A stretch of DNA of 64,000 bases from Actinomycetaceae bacterium (GTDB lineage Bacteria > Actinomycetota > Actinomycetes > Actinomycetales > Actinomycetaceae): positions 29,337 to 93,336 of the forward strand of contig JAUMUM010000008.1 in assembly GCA_030530685.1 (NCBI GenBank), read 5' to 3'. Of the stretch, positions 17,469-26,755 are shown in pieces. How positions within the stretch are numbered: the first letter of the stretch is position 1; every line of letters begins with the position of its first letter. The notes under the pieces are model-generated. The model saw only the letters and a list, made by a program, of their open reading frames with translations. It did no database searches and was not told the origin of the DNA. Both the position numbers and the translations under genes were made by a program.

Positions 17469-18878
17469 ACCGATGAACGAGGATCGAATGGCCATACAGC
17501 CAATGCGCGCTGGGAACTCTCACCGAACACGGCGGCGAGCGCCTCACCCGCAGCGACTACAGGCGCCTCACCCGCCGTGATCGTAGCGAGCATACCCGCC
17601 GTTGGCGGGCGCGCATCGTCGTCCGCTCCCGTGTCCTCCACAGCCGAACGCTACCCCGTGCCGAAGGACAAGCCGACGTACACGAGCGCGGAACGGCGCG
17701 TCAGCGGCCGGCATCGCACGCCCCTGTGGGACAAGGTCGCGGCGTTCTTCGTCGTCGTGGCATTCGTGCTCGTCGCATGGTTCGCGTGGGAACTGCTCGA
17801 CCGCGGCGTGCCCGGCGACCCGGCGTGGGCGCTGTACCTCGTCGCATTCTGGGCGATCGCGGCCTACCTGGCCCTGCCGCGTATGCACCAGGTCTTCACC
17901 GTCCTATACGTGCCCGACTACTTCATCGGCCGCACGCGCACAAGCGACGGAATCCTGGGTGACCCGGTCAACCTCGCCTTCGACGGGACCGAGCACGACA
18001 TTCACGCCGCTATGCAAGCCGCCGGCTGGACGCTGGCCGACGACATCACTCTGCGCTCCTCGTGGAAGATCGTCCAGTCCTCGGTCATGCGTCGCTCCTA
18101 CCCGGAGGCGCCCGTCTCCGACCTGCACCTCTTCGGCCGCAAGCAGGCCTTCGCCTACCAGCAGGAGGTCGACGGCAACCCTTCCCAGCGCCACCATGTG
18201 CGCTTCTGGCCTGTGCCCGAAGGCTGGTACCTGCCCGGCGGCCAGCGCGTCGACTTCCTGGCTGCCGGCACATACGACCGCTCCGTTGGCCTTTCGGGCT
18301 TCACCGGCCAGGTCACTCACAAGATCGACGCCAACACCGACGCCGAGCGCGACTACATCATCAACACGCTGCGCTACGCTAAACCGAATATCGGCGTGCG
18401 CGTGATTGAAAAATTCTCCACCGCCTACCATTCGCGCAACGGCGGGGGCGACGCCATCCAGACCGACGGCCACCTGCCCGTCGTCAACGTCAAGGGCCTG
18501 GTCGAGGAACTGCCCGCCCCGGAATACAAGGACGAGGACACGACCGTGGCTCGCCACCACATCCCGCCCATGCCGCTGCTGGGCACAGGAGTGCTGGCCA
18601 TCTTCAGCGCTATCTACGAGCTCAGCCTCGTGCTGCTTTCCGACCATCCGCCCATTTCGATCGTCGGCGCCATCCTTTCGGTGGGGCTGTGGGCGCTGAC
18701 GGCCGCGCGCTTCCGCTGGGCTTGGGTGGCGCTTATGGCGAGCTCGGTTCTGGCGTGCATCACGCGCCTACTTTTCGTTGGCGAACAGGATTTCCAGGGG
18801 CTGGTCAACGCCGGGGTGTCGGTGCTCGTCGTGCTGGCGGTCAGTGCGTCCTCGGTCAGGAAATGGGTGCGTAAGTAG
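17466..18878 (+). CDS. LssY_C-domain membrane protein
   Basis: The middle of this 470-residue protein (about 155-310) resembles the LssY C-terminal domain: VSDLHLFGRKQAFAYQQEVD, then QRHHVRFWPVP, a WYLPGG..VDFLAAGTYDRS segment, and HKIDANTDAERDYI. That domain occurs with PAP2 phosphatase or DedA domains in other bacteria, but its activity is unsettled. Residues 1-80 are Ala/Ser-rich and probably cytoplasmic. Membrane segments lie at about 88-110, 118-136, 362-382, 388-425 and 440-458. The GTG start has no ribosome binding site but an extended -10 just upstream. It follows truA and is followed by a terminator. Confidence 0.72.
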   Translation: MTDERGSNGHTANARWELSPNTAASASPAATTGASPAVIVASIPAVGGRASSSAPVSSTAERYPVPKDKPTYTSAERRVSGRHRTPLWDKVAAFFVVVAFVLVAWFAWELLDRGVPGDPAWALYLVAFWAIAAYLALPRMHQVFTVLYVPDYFIGRTRTSDGILGDPVNLAFDGTEHDIHAAMQAAGWTLADDITLRSSWKIVQSSVMRRSYPEAPVSDLHLFGRKQAFAYQQEVDGNPSQRHHVRFWPVPEGWYLPGGQRVDFLAAGTYDRSVGLSGFTGQVTHKIDANTDAERDYIINTLRYAKPNIGVRVIEKFSTAYHSRNGGGDAIQTDGHLPVVNVKGLVEELPAPEYKDEDTTVARHHIPPMPLLGTGVLAIFSAIYELSLVLLSDHPPISIVGAILSVGLWALTAARFRWAWVALMASSVLACITRLLFVGEQDFQGLVNAGVSVLVVLAVSASSVRKWVRK

Positions 18879-18896
18879 TAGGTGCCGACGGACGGT

Positions 18897-18941
18897 TGTG
18901 GCCTGCGCGGGGAGGCAAGTCTGCACAGGCCACAGTCTTTT
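18897..18941 (+). terminator. Hairpin with T-stretch after the LssY_C gene
   Basis: TGTGGCCTG (18897-18905) pairs with CAGGCCACA (18926-18934) around a 20-base loop. GTCTTTT follows. It starts 18 bases after the stop codon and separates this gene from the convergent ABC exporter. Confidence 0.5.
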
Positions 18942-19082
18942 GGCCCGGGGTGATGGTCGGTTTATGGTGGTGCTCCGAGCACTAGCCCGAAGCACCAGCC
19001 CGCCACCCCGAGGCGTCGCCCCTGCGCAACCCGCAACCCCGAATCCCGTCGTCGGAACCCGACCATACCGAGGTACGCTCGC

Positions 19083-20675
19083 TCAGCTCGTCGCGACATC
19101 CCGTCGCCGGAATCCAATCAGACCCGCGGCGGTCAGGGCCGCCGCAATGAGCGCGACGACGCCCAGGCCCGCCAGGCTCGCCGTCGCCAAGGTCACGTTC
19201 GGCACGTGATAGAAGGGGCTAATCGCCAGCGCCCAGTTCGGGAACCTGAATGTGGGGCCGAATAGGGTGATGGCGAAGGAGAGGAGAACCCCGGCCCACG
19301 CCGCCATCGCCACCCGCGGCCGCGCGCCGACAACAGCGACGGAGACCGCGACGACGAGCCACACGGCCGGCACGGTCGCCACGGCCTGGAGCGTGGCATC
19401 GGCGACGCTCGTCGGCTCGCCAGCGGCGGCGGACACGGCACCCACCGTCACCCCGGCGATCACCATGAGCAGCGCGCTCGTCGTGAAGGCGACCGTCAGA
19501 TTGGCCGCGTAGTACCGCACGCGCGATAGGGACGTGGCCAGCAGCGGTTCGAGGCGGTCGGCGAGCTCTTCGCTGCGGATGCGGAGCATGATGGAGATGC
19601 CCGGCACCGCGCACAGGATCCCTACGAGGCAAAGGATCGAGCGCAGGAAGGCGGCCATGAGGGTGTCGCTCGTCGTCGCCCCGGCGGCGAGGATCTGCTG
19701 GAACATAGCGTTGTTGGCGAACATATCGCCCACCGACGTCGTGAAATAGCCGAAGACGCTTCCCAGAATGAGCGCGGTCAGCGTCCACGTGACGATCGTC
19801 GTGCGGCTCAGGCGCAGCGTCAGGGCGAAGGGACCCGCGAGCGAGCCGTGCGCAGGGCCGGGGTTCGGCGTCACGAGACCCTCGCCATAGTCGCGGCGGG
19901 ATTGGAGTGCGAAGGCGACGACGAGCGCGATGGCGGCAAGCGCGAGACCGGGAAGGAGCGGCCACCACGCATTGGCGTGGGCGGGCTTGGTCATCGTCAT
20001 CCAGCCGAGGGGGTTGATCCAGATCGTCCACTCGGGTAGCTCCATCGAGTAGGCGAAGCCCCGGGCGGCGAAGAGCGCGCCGAGCGTCGCCACGGCCAGT
20101 GTGCTGGCCGACTGTCCATTGGCTCCGAGTTGCACCGCGACGGCCGCGAGGCAGGCGAACATGACGCCCATGACAACGAAGGTCGCGCACAGCAGCGCGG
20201 TGTCGTGCCACGACGCCCGGCACGCAATGGTGACCACGAAGGAGACGACGCCGATCGCCAGACTTCCGACGGTGGCCATGACGACGCCCGTCATGAGCCG
20301 AGCGCTGCGCCCGAGCACGCCGGAGGCCAGCAACTCGGCTTGTCCGGAGTCCTCCTGCGCGCGCGTGGCCCGCACAACGGCGAGGATGGCGCACATGGCG
20401 GCGAGGAATCCGCCGATGGCCAGGGCGCGCCACGTGTTGAAGCCCTCGCTCGTGCTCAGGTCCCAGGCCGGGCCGAAGATCAGGCCCATGGCCGGGTTGG
20501 CCTCGACCGTCGACGCCAGGGTCGTTCGTTCGAGGGACGTAGGGAAGATCCAGGCGTAGGCGAGGATTGACGAGGAGGACAGCACGGCGACGATGGCCAC
20601 CCACGGGGCCAAGAGGCGGCCGTCGTGACGCAGGGAGGCGGCCAGGAGTAGGCGCGTACCGGCAAGGGAATTCAC
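19083..20675 (-). CDS. ABC exporter permease (ABC-2, polyketide-antibiotic/tetronasin type)
   Basis: This is the membrane subunit of an exporter, 530 residues with about twelve hydrophobic segments in two similar halves. It starts with the arrangement LLLAASLRHDGRLLAPWVAI and contains the AQEDSGQAELLASGVLGR loop, which is typical of the large actinobacterial ABC-2 permeases annotated as exporters of polyketide antibiotics. A second equivalent loop, IRSEELADRLEPLLATSLSR, starts the second half. The start is GTG with GAGGGAGG seven bases upstream, and it overlaps the ATPase stop by four bases (coupled translation). The substrate cannot be read from the sequence. Confidence 0.85.
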   Translation of the reverse strand: MNSLAGTRLLLAASLRHDGRLLAPWVAIVAVLSSSSILAYAWIFPTSLERTTLASTVEANPAMGLIFGPAWDLSTSEGFNTWRALAIGGFLAAMCAILAVVRATRAQEDSGQAELLASGVLGRSARLMTGVVMATVGSLAIGVVSFVVTIACRASWHDTALLCATFVVMGVMFACLAAVAVQLGANGQSASTLAVATLGALFAARGFAYSMELPEWTIWINPLGWMTMTKPAHANAWWPLLPGLALAAIALVVAFALQSRRDYGEGLVTPNPGPAHGSLAGPFALTLRLSRTTIVTWTLTALILGSVFGYFTTSVGDMFANNAMFQQILAAGATTSDTLMAAFLRSILCLVGILCAVPGISIMLRIRSEELADRLEPLLATSLSRVRYYAANLTVAFTTSALLMVIAGVTVGAVSAAAGEPTSVADATLQAVATVPAVWLVVAVSVAVVGARPRVAMAAWAGVLLSFAITLFGPTFRFPNWALAISPFYHVPNVTLATASLAGLGVVALIAAALTAAGLIGFRRRDVATS

Positions 20676-21649
20676 CGCTGGCCTCCCTCGGCTCGGGTGG
20701 CGCTGCCGGAGGCGGAGGCCTTCGCGCCGTCGCGTGGGCTGGCGCCTTCGCCCGGGCCGGCGCCGTCGTCGTACAGGCTGAGGAAGAGTTCCTCGAGCGA
20801 GGCGCGCTCGACTTCGAGGGAGGTCACCCCGATGCGCGCCAGGGCGGCGAGCGCTTCGTTCATGGAGTCGGAGGCGACGGTGGCCGTGAGCAGGCCGTGC
20901 GACACGTGTGCCTCGCCCAGACCCGCCAGCTCGGCAGGGTCGGGGGTGCGCCGCAGATGGGCGCGAATGGTCGTCATGCGGTCGGCGCGCAGGCCGTCAA
21001 GTGTGTCGTCGTGGATGATGTGCCCGTCGCGGATGATGCTCAGGCGGTCGGCGAGGTTTTCGACCTCGCTGAGGATGTGGCTCGACAGGAGGACGCTCGT
21101 GCCCCTTTCCTTGGCCTGCTTGACCGTCTGCTGGAAGACCTCCTCCATGAGGGGGTCGAGCCCCGAGGTCGGCTCGTCGAGGATGAGCAGGTCGACGTCA
21201 CTGGCCATTGCTGCCACGATCGCGACCTTCTGGCGGTTGCCCTTCGAGTACTGGCGGCCGCGCTTGGTCGGGTCGAGTTCGAAGCGCTCGATGAGTTCGT
21301 CGCGCCTGGCCGGGTCGAGGCCGCCGCGCAGGTTGCCGAGCAGGTCGATCGCCTCGCCGCCGGTCATCGACGGCCACAGGGAGACGTCGCCGGGAACGTA
21401 GGCGATGCGCCGGTGCAATTCGACGACGTCGCGCCACGGATCGCGCCCGAGCATGGTGGCTCGGCCGCCGTCGGCGCGTAGCAGGCCGAGCAGGACGCGG
21501 ATCGTTGTCGATTTGCCGGCGCCGTTGGGGCCGAGGAAGCCGAGGACCTCGCCGGGCTCGAGCCGCAGGCTGAGGTCGTTGAGTGCCCTGAATGAGCCGA
21601 AGTGCTTGGTCAGGCCTGTCACCTCGATGACGGGCTGCGATGTGGTCAT
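20672..21649 (-). CDS. ABC exporter ATP-binding protein
   Basis: ATPase partner of the following permease. It has 325 residues. Walker A is GPNGAGKST (about residue 40), the Q-loop region is IAYVPGDVSLWPS, the signature is the unusual YSKGNRQK, and Walker B is LLILDEPTSGLDP, followed by the switch His in LSSHILSE. After the nucleotide-binding domain come about 90 residues of the DrrA-type C-terminal domain and an Ala/Gly/Ser-rich tail. An in-frame ATG at 21676 exists, but ATG 21649 has AAAGGAGAAG six bases upstream, so 21649 is chosen. It is divergent from a TetR regulator and preceded by a palindrome-containing promoter. Confidence 0.92.
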   Translation of the reverse strand: MTTSQPVIEVTGLTKHFGSFRALNDLSLRLEPGEVLGFLGPNGAGKSTTIRVLLGLLRADGGRATMLGRDPWRDVVELHRRIAYVPGDVSLWPSMTGGEAIDLLGNLRGGLDPARRDELIERFELDPTKRGRQYSKGNRQKVAIVAAMASDVDLLILDEPTSGLDPLMEEVFQQTVKQAKERGTSVLLSSHILSEVENLADRLSIIRDGHIIHDDTLDGLRADRMTTIRAHLRRTPDPAELAGLGEAHVSHGLLTATVASDSMNEALAALARIGVTSLEVERASLEELFLSLYDDGAGPGEGASPRDGAKASASGSATRAEGGQR

Positions 21650-21688
21650 AGGCCGCTTCTCCTTTCGAGTGCGCATGGTCTCGGTAGG

Positions 21689-21718
21689 AGCTTAACTCCC
21701 CGCACGGGGAATTAGCAA
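21689..21718 (-). promoter_or_regulatory. ABC exporter promoter with palindromic operator in the spacer
   Basis: On the minus strand, TTGCTA (21718-21713) and TTAAGC (21695-21690) are separated by exactly 17 bases. The spacer is filled by an inverted repeat, TCCCCG-CA-CGGGGA (21697-21710), which extends with mismatches to TAA/TTA on both sides (21693-21714). A repressor bound there would block RNA polymerase. The adjacent divergent TetR gene is the obvious candidate regulator. Confidence 0.6.
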
Positions 21719-21875
21719 GTCTGTGCGGTGCTGCGTGCGGGGAGGTGACGGAAGGCGAGGCGTGCGGTGGCGGCACGGCGAAGGAAGGTGGGACGCGCCC
21801 GGCACTGGCGCGCGTCGGCTCGGCGTGGCATTGTGCAGGTACGGGCAGGAGTTCGCCGTCGACGAAGGGATGTGC

Positions 21876-22481
21876 ATGGACGAGGAGCAGGGCGGCAGGC
21901 GCCGCGGCAGGAAGCCGGGCAGCCGACCGGGGGAGAGTGCTAGCCGCGACGCGATACTCGATGCCGCGCTGCGGGTCTTTTCCGCCAAAGGCTACGACGG
22001 CGCATCGGTGCGCTCCATCGCGGCCGTGGCGGACGTCGACCCGGCGCTCATCCGGCACTATTTCGGCGACAAGGCGAATCTACTCGTCGAGGCCGTCACC
22101 ATGCGCACGTCGCTCCCTTCGCGCATTGCCGAGATGTATGAGGGGCTGGGCGCCACCGGCGACTGCGGGCGAATGGTGGATGCCTACTTCGCCATTTGGG
22201 AGGACGCCGGTATCCGACCCGCGCTCATCGCGCTCGTGCGAGCGGTCGTCGGCTCGCCGGAGGCCCTTTCGCGCTTGCGAGGATTCCTTCTCAGTGAGTC
22301 GCTTCCACGAGCGGTTCGGGCCGGGATGTCCGGGAGTAAGGTCGTCATGGTCATGGGGCAGCTGTTCGGCGTCGCGGCCGCGCGCTACGTCGCCGAAATC
22401 CCCCAGATCGCGAACATGAGCCGGCCGGAACTCGTCGCGATGCTCACCCCCGGCATTCAGGCGACCCTCGATTCCGAATGA
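21876..22481 (+). CDS. TetR/AcrR-family transcriptional regulator
   Basis: A repressor-type regulator of 201 residues. The N-terminal DNA-binding domain is clear: DAILDAALRVFSAKGYDG, then SVRSIAAVADVDPALIRHYFGDKANLL (helix-turn-helix). The C-terminal ligand domain is typical in size and contains few polar residues. The frame opens at 21723, but ATG 21876 lies six bases after GAAGGG; ATG 21870 is a close alternative. It is divergent from the ABC exporter, and a palindrome lies in the exporter promoter, so it most likely controls the exporter, with the exported compound or a relative as ligand. Confidence 0.88.
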   Translation: MDEEQGGRRRGRKPGSRPGESASRDAILDAALRVFSAKGYDGASVRSIAAVADVDPALIRHYFGDKANLLVEAVTMRTSLPSRIAEMYEGLGATGDCGRMVDAYFAIWEDAGIRPALIALVRAVVGSPEALSRLRGFLLSESLPRAVRAGMSGSKVVMVMGQLFGVAAARYVAEIPQIANMSRPELVAMLTPGIQATLDSE

Positions 22482-22631
22482 GCCCGCCGCGCAGGGTGGC
22501 CTTGGCGGCCGGTGAGAGCGTGATGCCGGCTGGTGGGCCTAGAGGCCGGTGAGTCTGCGGCGCAGCAGAGCCTGGCACCCGAGCTCGATGCGGATCGCGC
22601 TCGTGCCATCGCTCACAACGGCCGCGGATTT

Positions 22632-22660
22632 TTGACCGCCGCTTGCTCGGCCACTATTCT
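22632..22660 (+). promoter_or_regulatory. Sigma-A-type promoter of rplM-rpsI
   Basis: TTGACC (22632-22637), a 17-base spacer and TATTCT (22655-22660) make the best-matching housekeeping promoter in the window. It is followed by an AT-richer initial transcribed region. The predicted start is near 22667. Confidence 0.62.
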
Positions 22661-22744
22661 TTTTCATGTTGTGCATGCTGCACGCACGGTGCTTTCCCAC
22701 TCGCCGGCTCAGCGGCCAACGCATTTTCACTTGACCTAAAGGGT

Positions 22745-22766
22745 GGCCGCATGCCGACTTGCGGCC
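22745..22766 (+). promoter_or_regulatory. Leader hairpin 27 bases before rplM
   Basis: A perfect 7-base stem, GGCCGCA / TGCGGCC, with an 8-base loop. Its place in a long leader of a ribosomal-protein operon suggests a feedback site for L13 or S9, but this is inference from position only. Confidence 0.3.
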
Positions 22767-22793
22767 CCGATACGAGAAACGAAGGCTACGCCC

Positions 22794-23237
22794 GTGCGCA
22801 CGTATTCACCGAAGCCCGGCGACGTTGAGTCCAAGTGGTATGTCATTGACGCCACCGACATCGTCCTCGGCCGACTGGCAACACAGGTTGCCACCCTGCT
22901 CCGTGGGAAGCACAAGCCAACTTACGCGCCCCACTTCGATGGCGGCGACTTCGTCGTCGTCGTCAATGCCGACAAGGTCGCGCTGACCGGAAGCAAGCGC
23001 GAGCAGAAGTTCGCCTACCGCCACTCCGGTTACCCCGGTGGCTTGAAGGCCACGTCTTACACTGAACTGCTCGCCTCCCACCCGGAGCGCGCAGTGATGA
23101 AGGCCGTCCAGGGAATGCTCCCCAAGACGCGCCTCGGTCGCAAGCAGCTGACTAAGCTCAGGGTCTACGCGGGTGCCGAGCACCCCCACCAGTCCCAGAA
23201 GCCCGAGCCTTTCGAGCTCAAGAAGACCGCCCAGTGA
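22794..23237 (+). CDS. rplM: 50S ribosomal protein L13
   Basis: L13 is an early-assembly protein of the large subunit. The 147 residues begin [20 protein letters not shown], then [19 protein letters not shown] and [19 protein letters not shown], all conserved. The frame extends upstream to 22743, but GTG 22794, eight bases after GAAGG, gives the normal N-terminus. It forms an operon with rpsI. Confidence 0.96.
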   Translation: MRTYSPKPGDVESKWYVIDATDIVLGRLATQVATLLRGKHKPTYAPHFDGGDFVVVVNADKVALTGSKREQKFAYRHSGYPGGLKATSYTELLASHPERAVMKAVQGMLPKTRLGRKQLTKLRVYAGAEHPHQSQKPEPFELKKTAQ

Positions 23238-23262
23238 GCTTTCCAGGAACAGGACATAACTA

Positions 23263-23754
23263 ATGGTCGAAACCACGGTTGACACCGAGCTGGATGAAGA
23301 GTTCACCGGCTCCTATACAACGGAGAGCGAAGCTCCCCGAACCACCGGTCAGGGAACGTCCCTGACCGCTCCGGGTCAGGCGCTCGGCCGCCGCAAGAAG
23401 GCGATCGCGCGAGTCCGCCTGGTGCCCGGCTCCGGCGAATGGAAGATCAACGGCCGCGAACTCGCGAGCTACTTCCCGAACAAGCTGCATCAGCAGCTCG
23501 TCCGCTCGCCCTTCACGCTGCTCGACCTCGAGGGGCGTTTCGACGTCATCGCCCGCATCAATGGCGGCGGCGTCTCCGGCCAGGCCGGCGCGCTGCGCCT
23601 GGCCATCGCCCGCGCCCTCAATGAGATCGACCGCGAGGCGAACCGTCCGGCCCTCAAGAAGGCCGGATTCCTGACCCGCGATGCCCGCGCCGTCGAGCGC
23701 AAGAAGGCCGGCCTCAAGAAGGCCCGCAAGGCCTCTCAGTTCTCCAAGCGCTGA
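23263..23754 (+). CDS. rpsI: 30S ribosomal protein S9
   Basis: S9 reaches the P-site tRNA anticodon with its C-terminal tail. The core runs from [19 protein letters not shown] to the invariant basic end [12 protein letters not shown]. The N-terminal 45 residues are an acidic, Thr/Glu-rich extension typical of actinobacteria. An AGGAACAGGA site precedes the ATG. A strong terminator follows. Confidence 0.97.
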   Translation: MVETTVDTELDEEFTGSYTTESEAPRTTGQGTSLTAPGQALGRRKKAIARVRLVPGSGEWKINGRELASYFPNKLHQQLVRSPFTLLDLEGRFDVIARINGGGVSGQAGALRLAIARALNEIDREANRPALKKAGFLTRDARAVERKKAGLKKARKASQFSKR

Positions 23755-23768
23755 TTTGCATTTTTCTG

Positions 23769-23796
23769 GTGGGCCCCGTCACGCGGCGGGGCCCAC
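23769..23796 (+). terminator. Terminator after rpsI
   Basis: A perfect 10-base GC stem, GTGGGCCCCG / CGGGGCCCAC, with an 8-base loop, lies 15 bases after the rpsI stop. GTCTGTATTT follows. Confidence 0.62.
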
Positions 23797-24122
23797 GTCT
23801 GTATTTAATGGTCTTTCTGGGCGGGCACGGCGGGTGTTTGTCGGCTCTTTCGCTGGGCTCGACCGGTGGTGCTTGCGCTGGGCTCGACCGCCTCGGTGAC
23901 ACTCGCTGGTTTAGTCAAAGCTGGCTTGGTGAGACTCTCCGGCCGCTTTTACGGTTAGGGCGGCTCCGGGTGAAGCTCACCGCCTTAGTGAGATGGCACC
24001 TCGCGGATGTGTCGACGGCTGGCCCCTGATGTCACTCGGGGTGACCGTGACGACACGGATGGGCGAAGAATGCGTCGGAGGCTGATGGCATACTTGGAGC
24101 GTATTTCGAACAGGGAGGAATG
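23797..24122. other. Gap before glmM with short direct repeats
   Basis: No gene seen. Two identical copies of CGCTGGGCTCGACCG (23851-23865 and 23876-23890) are 25 bases apart, followed by several related GGTGAxxCTC motifs up to 24000. CATACT (24089-24094) could be a -10 for glmM; GGGAGG (24113-24118) is its ribosome binding site. Confidence 0.45.
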
Positions 24123-25466
24123 ATGGCTCGAATCTTTGGAACCGACGGTGTGCGCGGGTTGGCGAACCGCCAGGTCAGCGCCCAGCTCGCGATGCAGCTC
24201 GGCGACGCCGCCGCACGGGTGCTGGCCTCCAAAGACAACGGTCGCAGGCCCCGCGCCGTCATCGCGCGCGATACGCGCCTGTCGGGCGCCATGCTATCGC
24301 AGGCCCTGGCGTCCGGCCTGGCCGGGGCAGGGGTTGACGTCGAGCATGTCGACGTCCTGCCAACTCCCGGCCTGGCCTACCTCACCGCCAGCCAGGATGT
24401 CGACCTCGGCGCCATGATCTCGGCCTCGCACAACCCCATGCCGGACAATGGCATCAAATTCTTCGCGCGCGGCGGCTTCAAGCTCGAAGACGAGCTCGAG
24501 GACCGCATTGAGGCGCTCATCGGGCAGGAGTGGCAGCGCCCGGTGGCCGAGGGCGTCGGGCGGATCGAGGCCTCCGTTGAGGTGGCGGACGCTGCCTACA
24601 TCGACCACCTCGCCAGTTCCATCGACGTTTCGCTCAGGGGCCTGCGCATCGCCGTCGACTGCGCCAACGGAGCCACCAGTGCGGTGGCACCCGAGGTCCT
24701 GCGCCGGGCCGGGGCGGACGTCGTCGTCATCAACGCCTCACCGGATGGCCTCAACATCAACGCCGCGTGCGGGTCGACGCATCCCGAACAGCTGCAGGCC
24801 GCCGTCGTGGCCTCTGGAGCCGACTTCGGTGTGGCCTTTGACGGTGACGCCGACCGCTGCCTGGCCGTCGACGCCGAGGGCGTCCTCGTCGACGGCGACC
24901 AGATCATGGGGCTGCTCGCCATCGCCATGAAGGAACGCGGCGAACTGGCGCGCGACACGCTCGTCGTCACGGTCATGTCGAATCTCGGCCTCAAACTGGC
25001 CATGCGTGAGGCGGGCATCGACACTGTGCAGACGGGGGTCGGTGACCGCTACGTCCTGGAGGCCATGCGCGCCGGAGGCTACGTACTCGGCGGCGAGCAG
25101 TCCGGCCACGTCATCAACCTCAACCATGCCTCGACCGGCGACGGCACGCTCACGGCGCTGCTCCTGGCGGCCGAGGTCGCCCGCACCGGCAACTCGCTCG
25201 CGCAGCTGGGCAGCGTCGTCAGGCGCCTGCCCCAGACGCTCGTCAATGTCTCCGGCGTGGACCGCGAAGGCGTCGGCTCAAACGAGGCCCTGGCCGCCGC
25301 CGTCGCCGCGGCCGAGGAGCGACTGGGAGAGACCGGCCGCGTGCTCCTGCGGCCCTCCGGCACGGAACCGCTCGTGCGCGTGATGGTCGAGGCCGCCACG
25401 CAGGAGGAGGCCGACCGGACCGCCGACGACCTGGCCGACATCGTCAAGGAACGCCTGGCTCTGTAG
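24123..25466 (+). CDS. glmM: Phosphoglucosamine mutase
   Basis: GlmM converts glucosamine-6-phosphate to glucosamine-1-phosphate for UDP-GlcNAc and peptidoglycan synthesis. The active-site serine loop is [16 protein letters not shown], the magnesium loop is [10 protein letters not shown], the sugar-binding loop is GGEQSGHVI, and the phosphate-binding loop is [14 protein letters not shown]. There are 447 residues from ATG 24123, four bases after GGGAGG; an ATG directly before it at 24120 is the alternative. glmS, the preceding enzyme of the pathway, lies 3.8 kb downstream. Confidence 0.95.
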   Translation: MARIFGTDGVRGLANRQVSAQLAMQLGDAAARVLASKDNGRRPRAVIARDTRLSGAMLSQALASGLAGAGVDVEHVDVLPTPGLAYLTASQDVDLGAMISASHNPMPDNGIKFFARGGFKLEDELEDRIEALIGQEWQRPVAEGVGRIEASVEVADAAYIDHLASSIDVSLRGLRIAVDCANGATSAVAPEVLRRAGADVVVINASPDGLNINAACGSTHPEQLQAAVVASGADFGVAFDGDADRCLAVDAEGVLVDGDQIMGLLAIAMKERGELARDTLVVTVMSNLGLKLAMREAGIDTVQTGVGDRYVLEAMRAGGYVLGGEQSGHVINLNHASTGDGTLTALLLAAEVARTGNSLAQLGSVVRRLPQTLVNVSGVDREGVGSNEALAAAVAAAEERLGETGRVLLRPSGTEPLVRVMVEAATQEEADRTADDLADIVKERLAL

Positions 25467-25989
25467 TCGAGCCTGGCGAACCCGTCGGCGTCGGGCACAC
25501 CTAAGATGCTTGTGCCAGGCGCTGGCCGCCGGAGTTCGTGCTGCCAGCAACCGTCGCAATTTGCTGGCGCCGGGCTCGCGCGTTGTGGCCCCGCAATCTG
25601 CCGGCGCCGGGCTCATTGCATGATGGTCCGCCCGCCGGGGTCGCGCATTGCGTATTTGCCCAGCAATTTGCTGGCGCGCAGTGTCGAGCACGAGCGGGCT
25701 GCCCGCCGCTGAAGCTCCCGCCCGCCTGAAGGCAGCCGCGCTCGAATGCCCGCCGTCGAAGTTCCCCCGCGAGCGCGACTGATGGGAGTCCGCTTTTACC
25801 GCCGGTGGGGGAACGTCGTAGGAACGGCGCCCGAGCCCGCGAGCGCGCCTGGTAGGAGCACGGCCTTACGGTCTGCCGACTCGCGGTGGGCGAGCGAGCC
25901 AACGAGTGTAGCCGACGCCGAAGGGTGAGCTGCGCGGTGTCGGGCTCGGCGGACAGTTGCTAGGGTAATGCCGGTAATCAGGAGGGTAT
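25467..25989. repeat. Repeat-rich gap after glmM
   Basis: No gene seen in these 523 bases. A repeat with a period of about 36 bases has clear copies at 25557-25577, 25594-25614 and 25664-25680, with core CAATTTGCTGGCGCCGGGCT; a more decayed copy lies between the last two. A second, unrelated pair, GCGAGCGCGmCTGrTrGGAG, lies near 25772 and 25839. All copies are imperfect. AGGAGGG at 25980-25986 is the ribosome binding site of the next gene. Confidence 0.65.
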
Positions 25990-26721
25990 GTGGAAGCGTT
26001 TTTGGCGATCGAAGAGTGGGTGCTGGACATGGGCGGCTCCTACTGGGCGCTCGTTTTCCTCTTCCTTTTCTGCACGGTCGACGGCTTCCTGCCGATCTTC
26101 CCCTCGGAGACACTCATCATCGCGCTGGCTGCGCTCACCGCTCAGGACGACGGCCCGAATATCGTCCTGCTGATTGCCACCGGGGCACTCGGAGCCATCC
26201 TCGGCGACCAGCTCGCCTTCGGCATCGGCAGGCGTTTCGACGTCGAAAAGAACGCGTTCTTCCGACACGGATCGAGACGGCGCGCGGCCGACGCCGCCCG
26301 CAGGGGCCTGCGTCGGCGAGGTCCCATCTACATCCTCGCCGCGCGATTCGTGCCCATCGGCCGCGTCGCGGTCAACCTCGTGGCCGGGGCCACCGCCTTC
26401 CCGCGCGGCCGCTTTACGGCGCTGACGATCGTCTCCGGGCCCATCTGGTCGATCTACTCGGCCGTCATAGGCCTCGTCGCCGGTCAGCTGCTCGACGGCC
26501 ACCCCCTGCTGTCGATGGTCATTGGGGTCAGCGGCGGGATCGCCCTGGGCGCGCTCCTCAATTGGATCATTGGCGCCGTCTCGAAGCGGGCCGACGAGCG
26601 GGAGACGATGCGGGCCCTCAGCCGGGCCGCGGAGGCGGGCGCCGGGGACGGTCCCGGTGGGAATGACGGACGTGCTGGGCAGGGGCGCGACGGCGAGGCA
26701 GAGGCGGCCGGTTGCGAGTGA
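25990..26721 (+). CDS. DedA/VTT-family membrane protein
   Basis: A member of the DedA superfamily, now linked to undecaprenyl-phosphate or phospholipid translocation across the membrane; which lipid applies here is unknown. The protein has the family pattern: PIFPSETLIIALAAL with the re-entrant Glu/Pro region, GAILGDQLAFGIGRRFD, and RFVPIGRVAVNLVAGATAFPRGRF. About five hydrophobic segments are visible. The last 40 residues are a Gly/Ala/Glu-rich tail. The start is GTG directly after AGGAGGGTAT. It is convergent with coaA. Confidence 0.83.
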   Translation: MEAFLAIEEWVLDMGGSYWALVFLFLFCTVDGFLPIFPSETLIIALAALTAQDDGPNIVLLIATGALGAILGDQLAFGIGRRFDVEKNAFFRHGSRRRAADAARRGLRRRGPIYILAARFVPIGRVAVNLVAGATAFPRGRFTALTIVSGPIWSIYSAVIGLVAGQLLDGHPLLSMVIGVSGGIALGALLNWIIGAVSKRADERETMRALSRAAEAGAGDGPGGNDGRAGQGRDGEAEAAGCE

Positions 26722-26755
26722 GGCGCGGCCGGCGGTTCGAGGTAGGAACAGCCTC

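Larger units (their letters stand above)
22482..22793. other. Gap holding the rplM promoter and leader
   Basis: No gene seen. A strong promoter lies at 22632-22660 (separate entry), giving a leader of about 127 bases. The leader has two small hairpins: GTGCA-TGC-TGCAC (22671-22683) and GGCCGCA / TGCGGCC (22745-22766). The first half of the gap (22482-22620) is GC-rich without recognisable signals. Confidence 0.5.
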
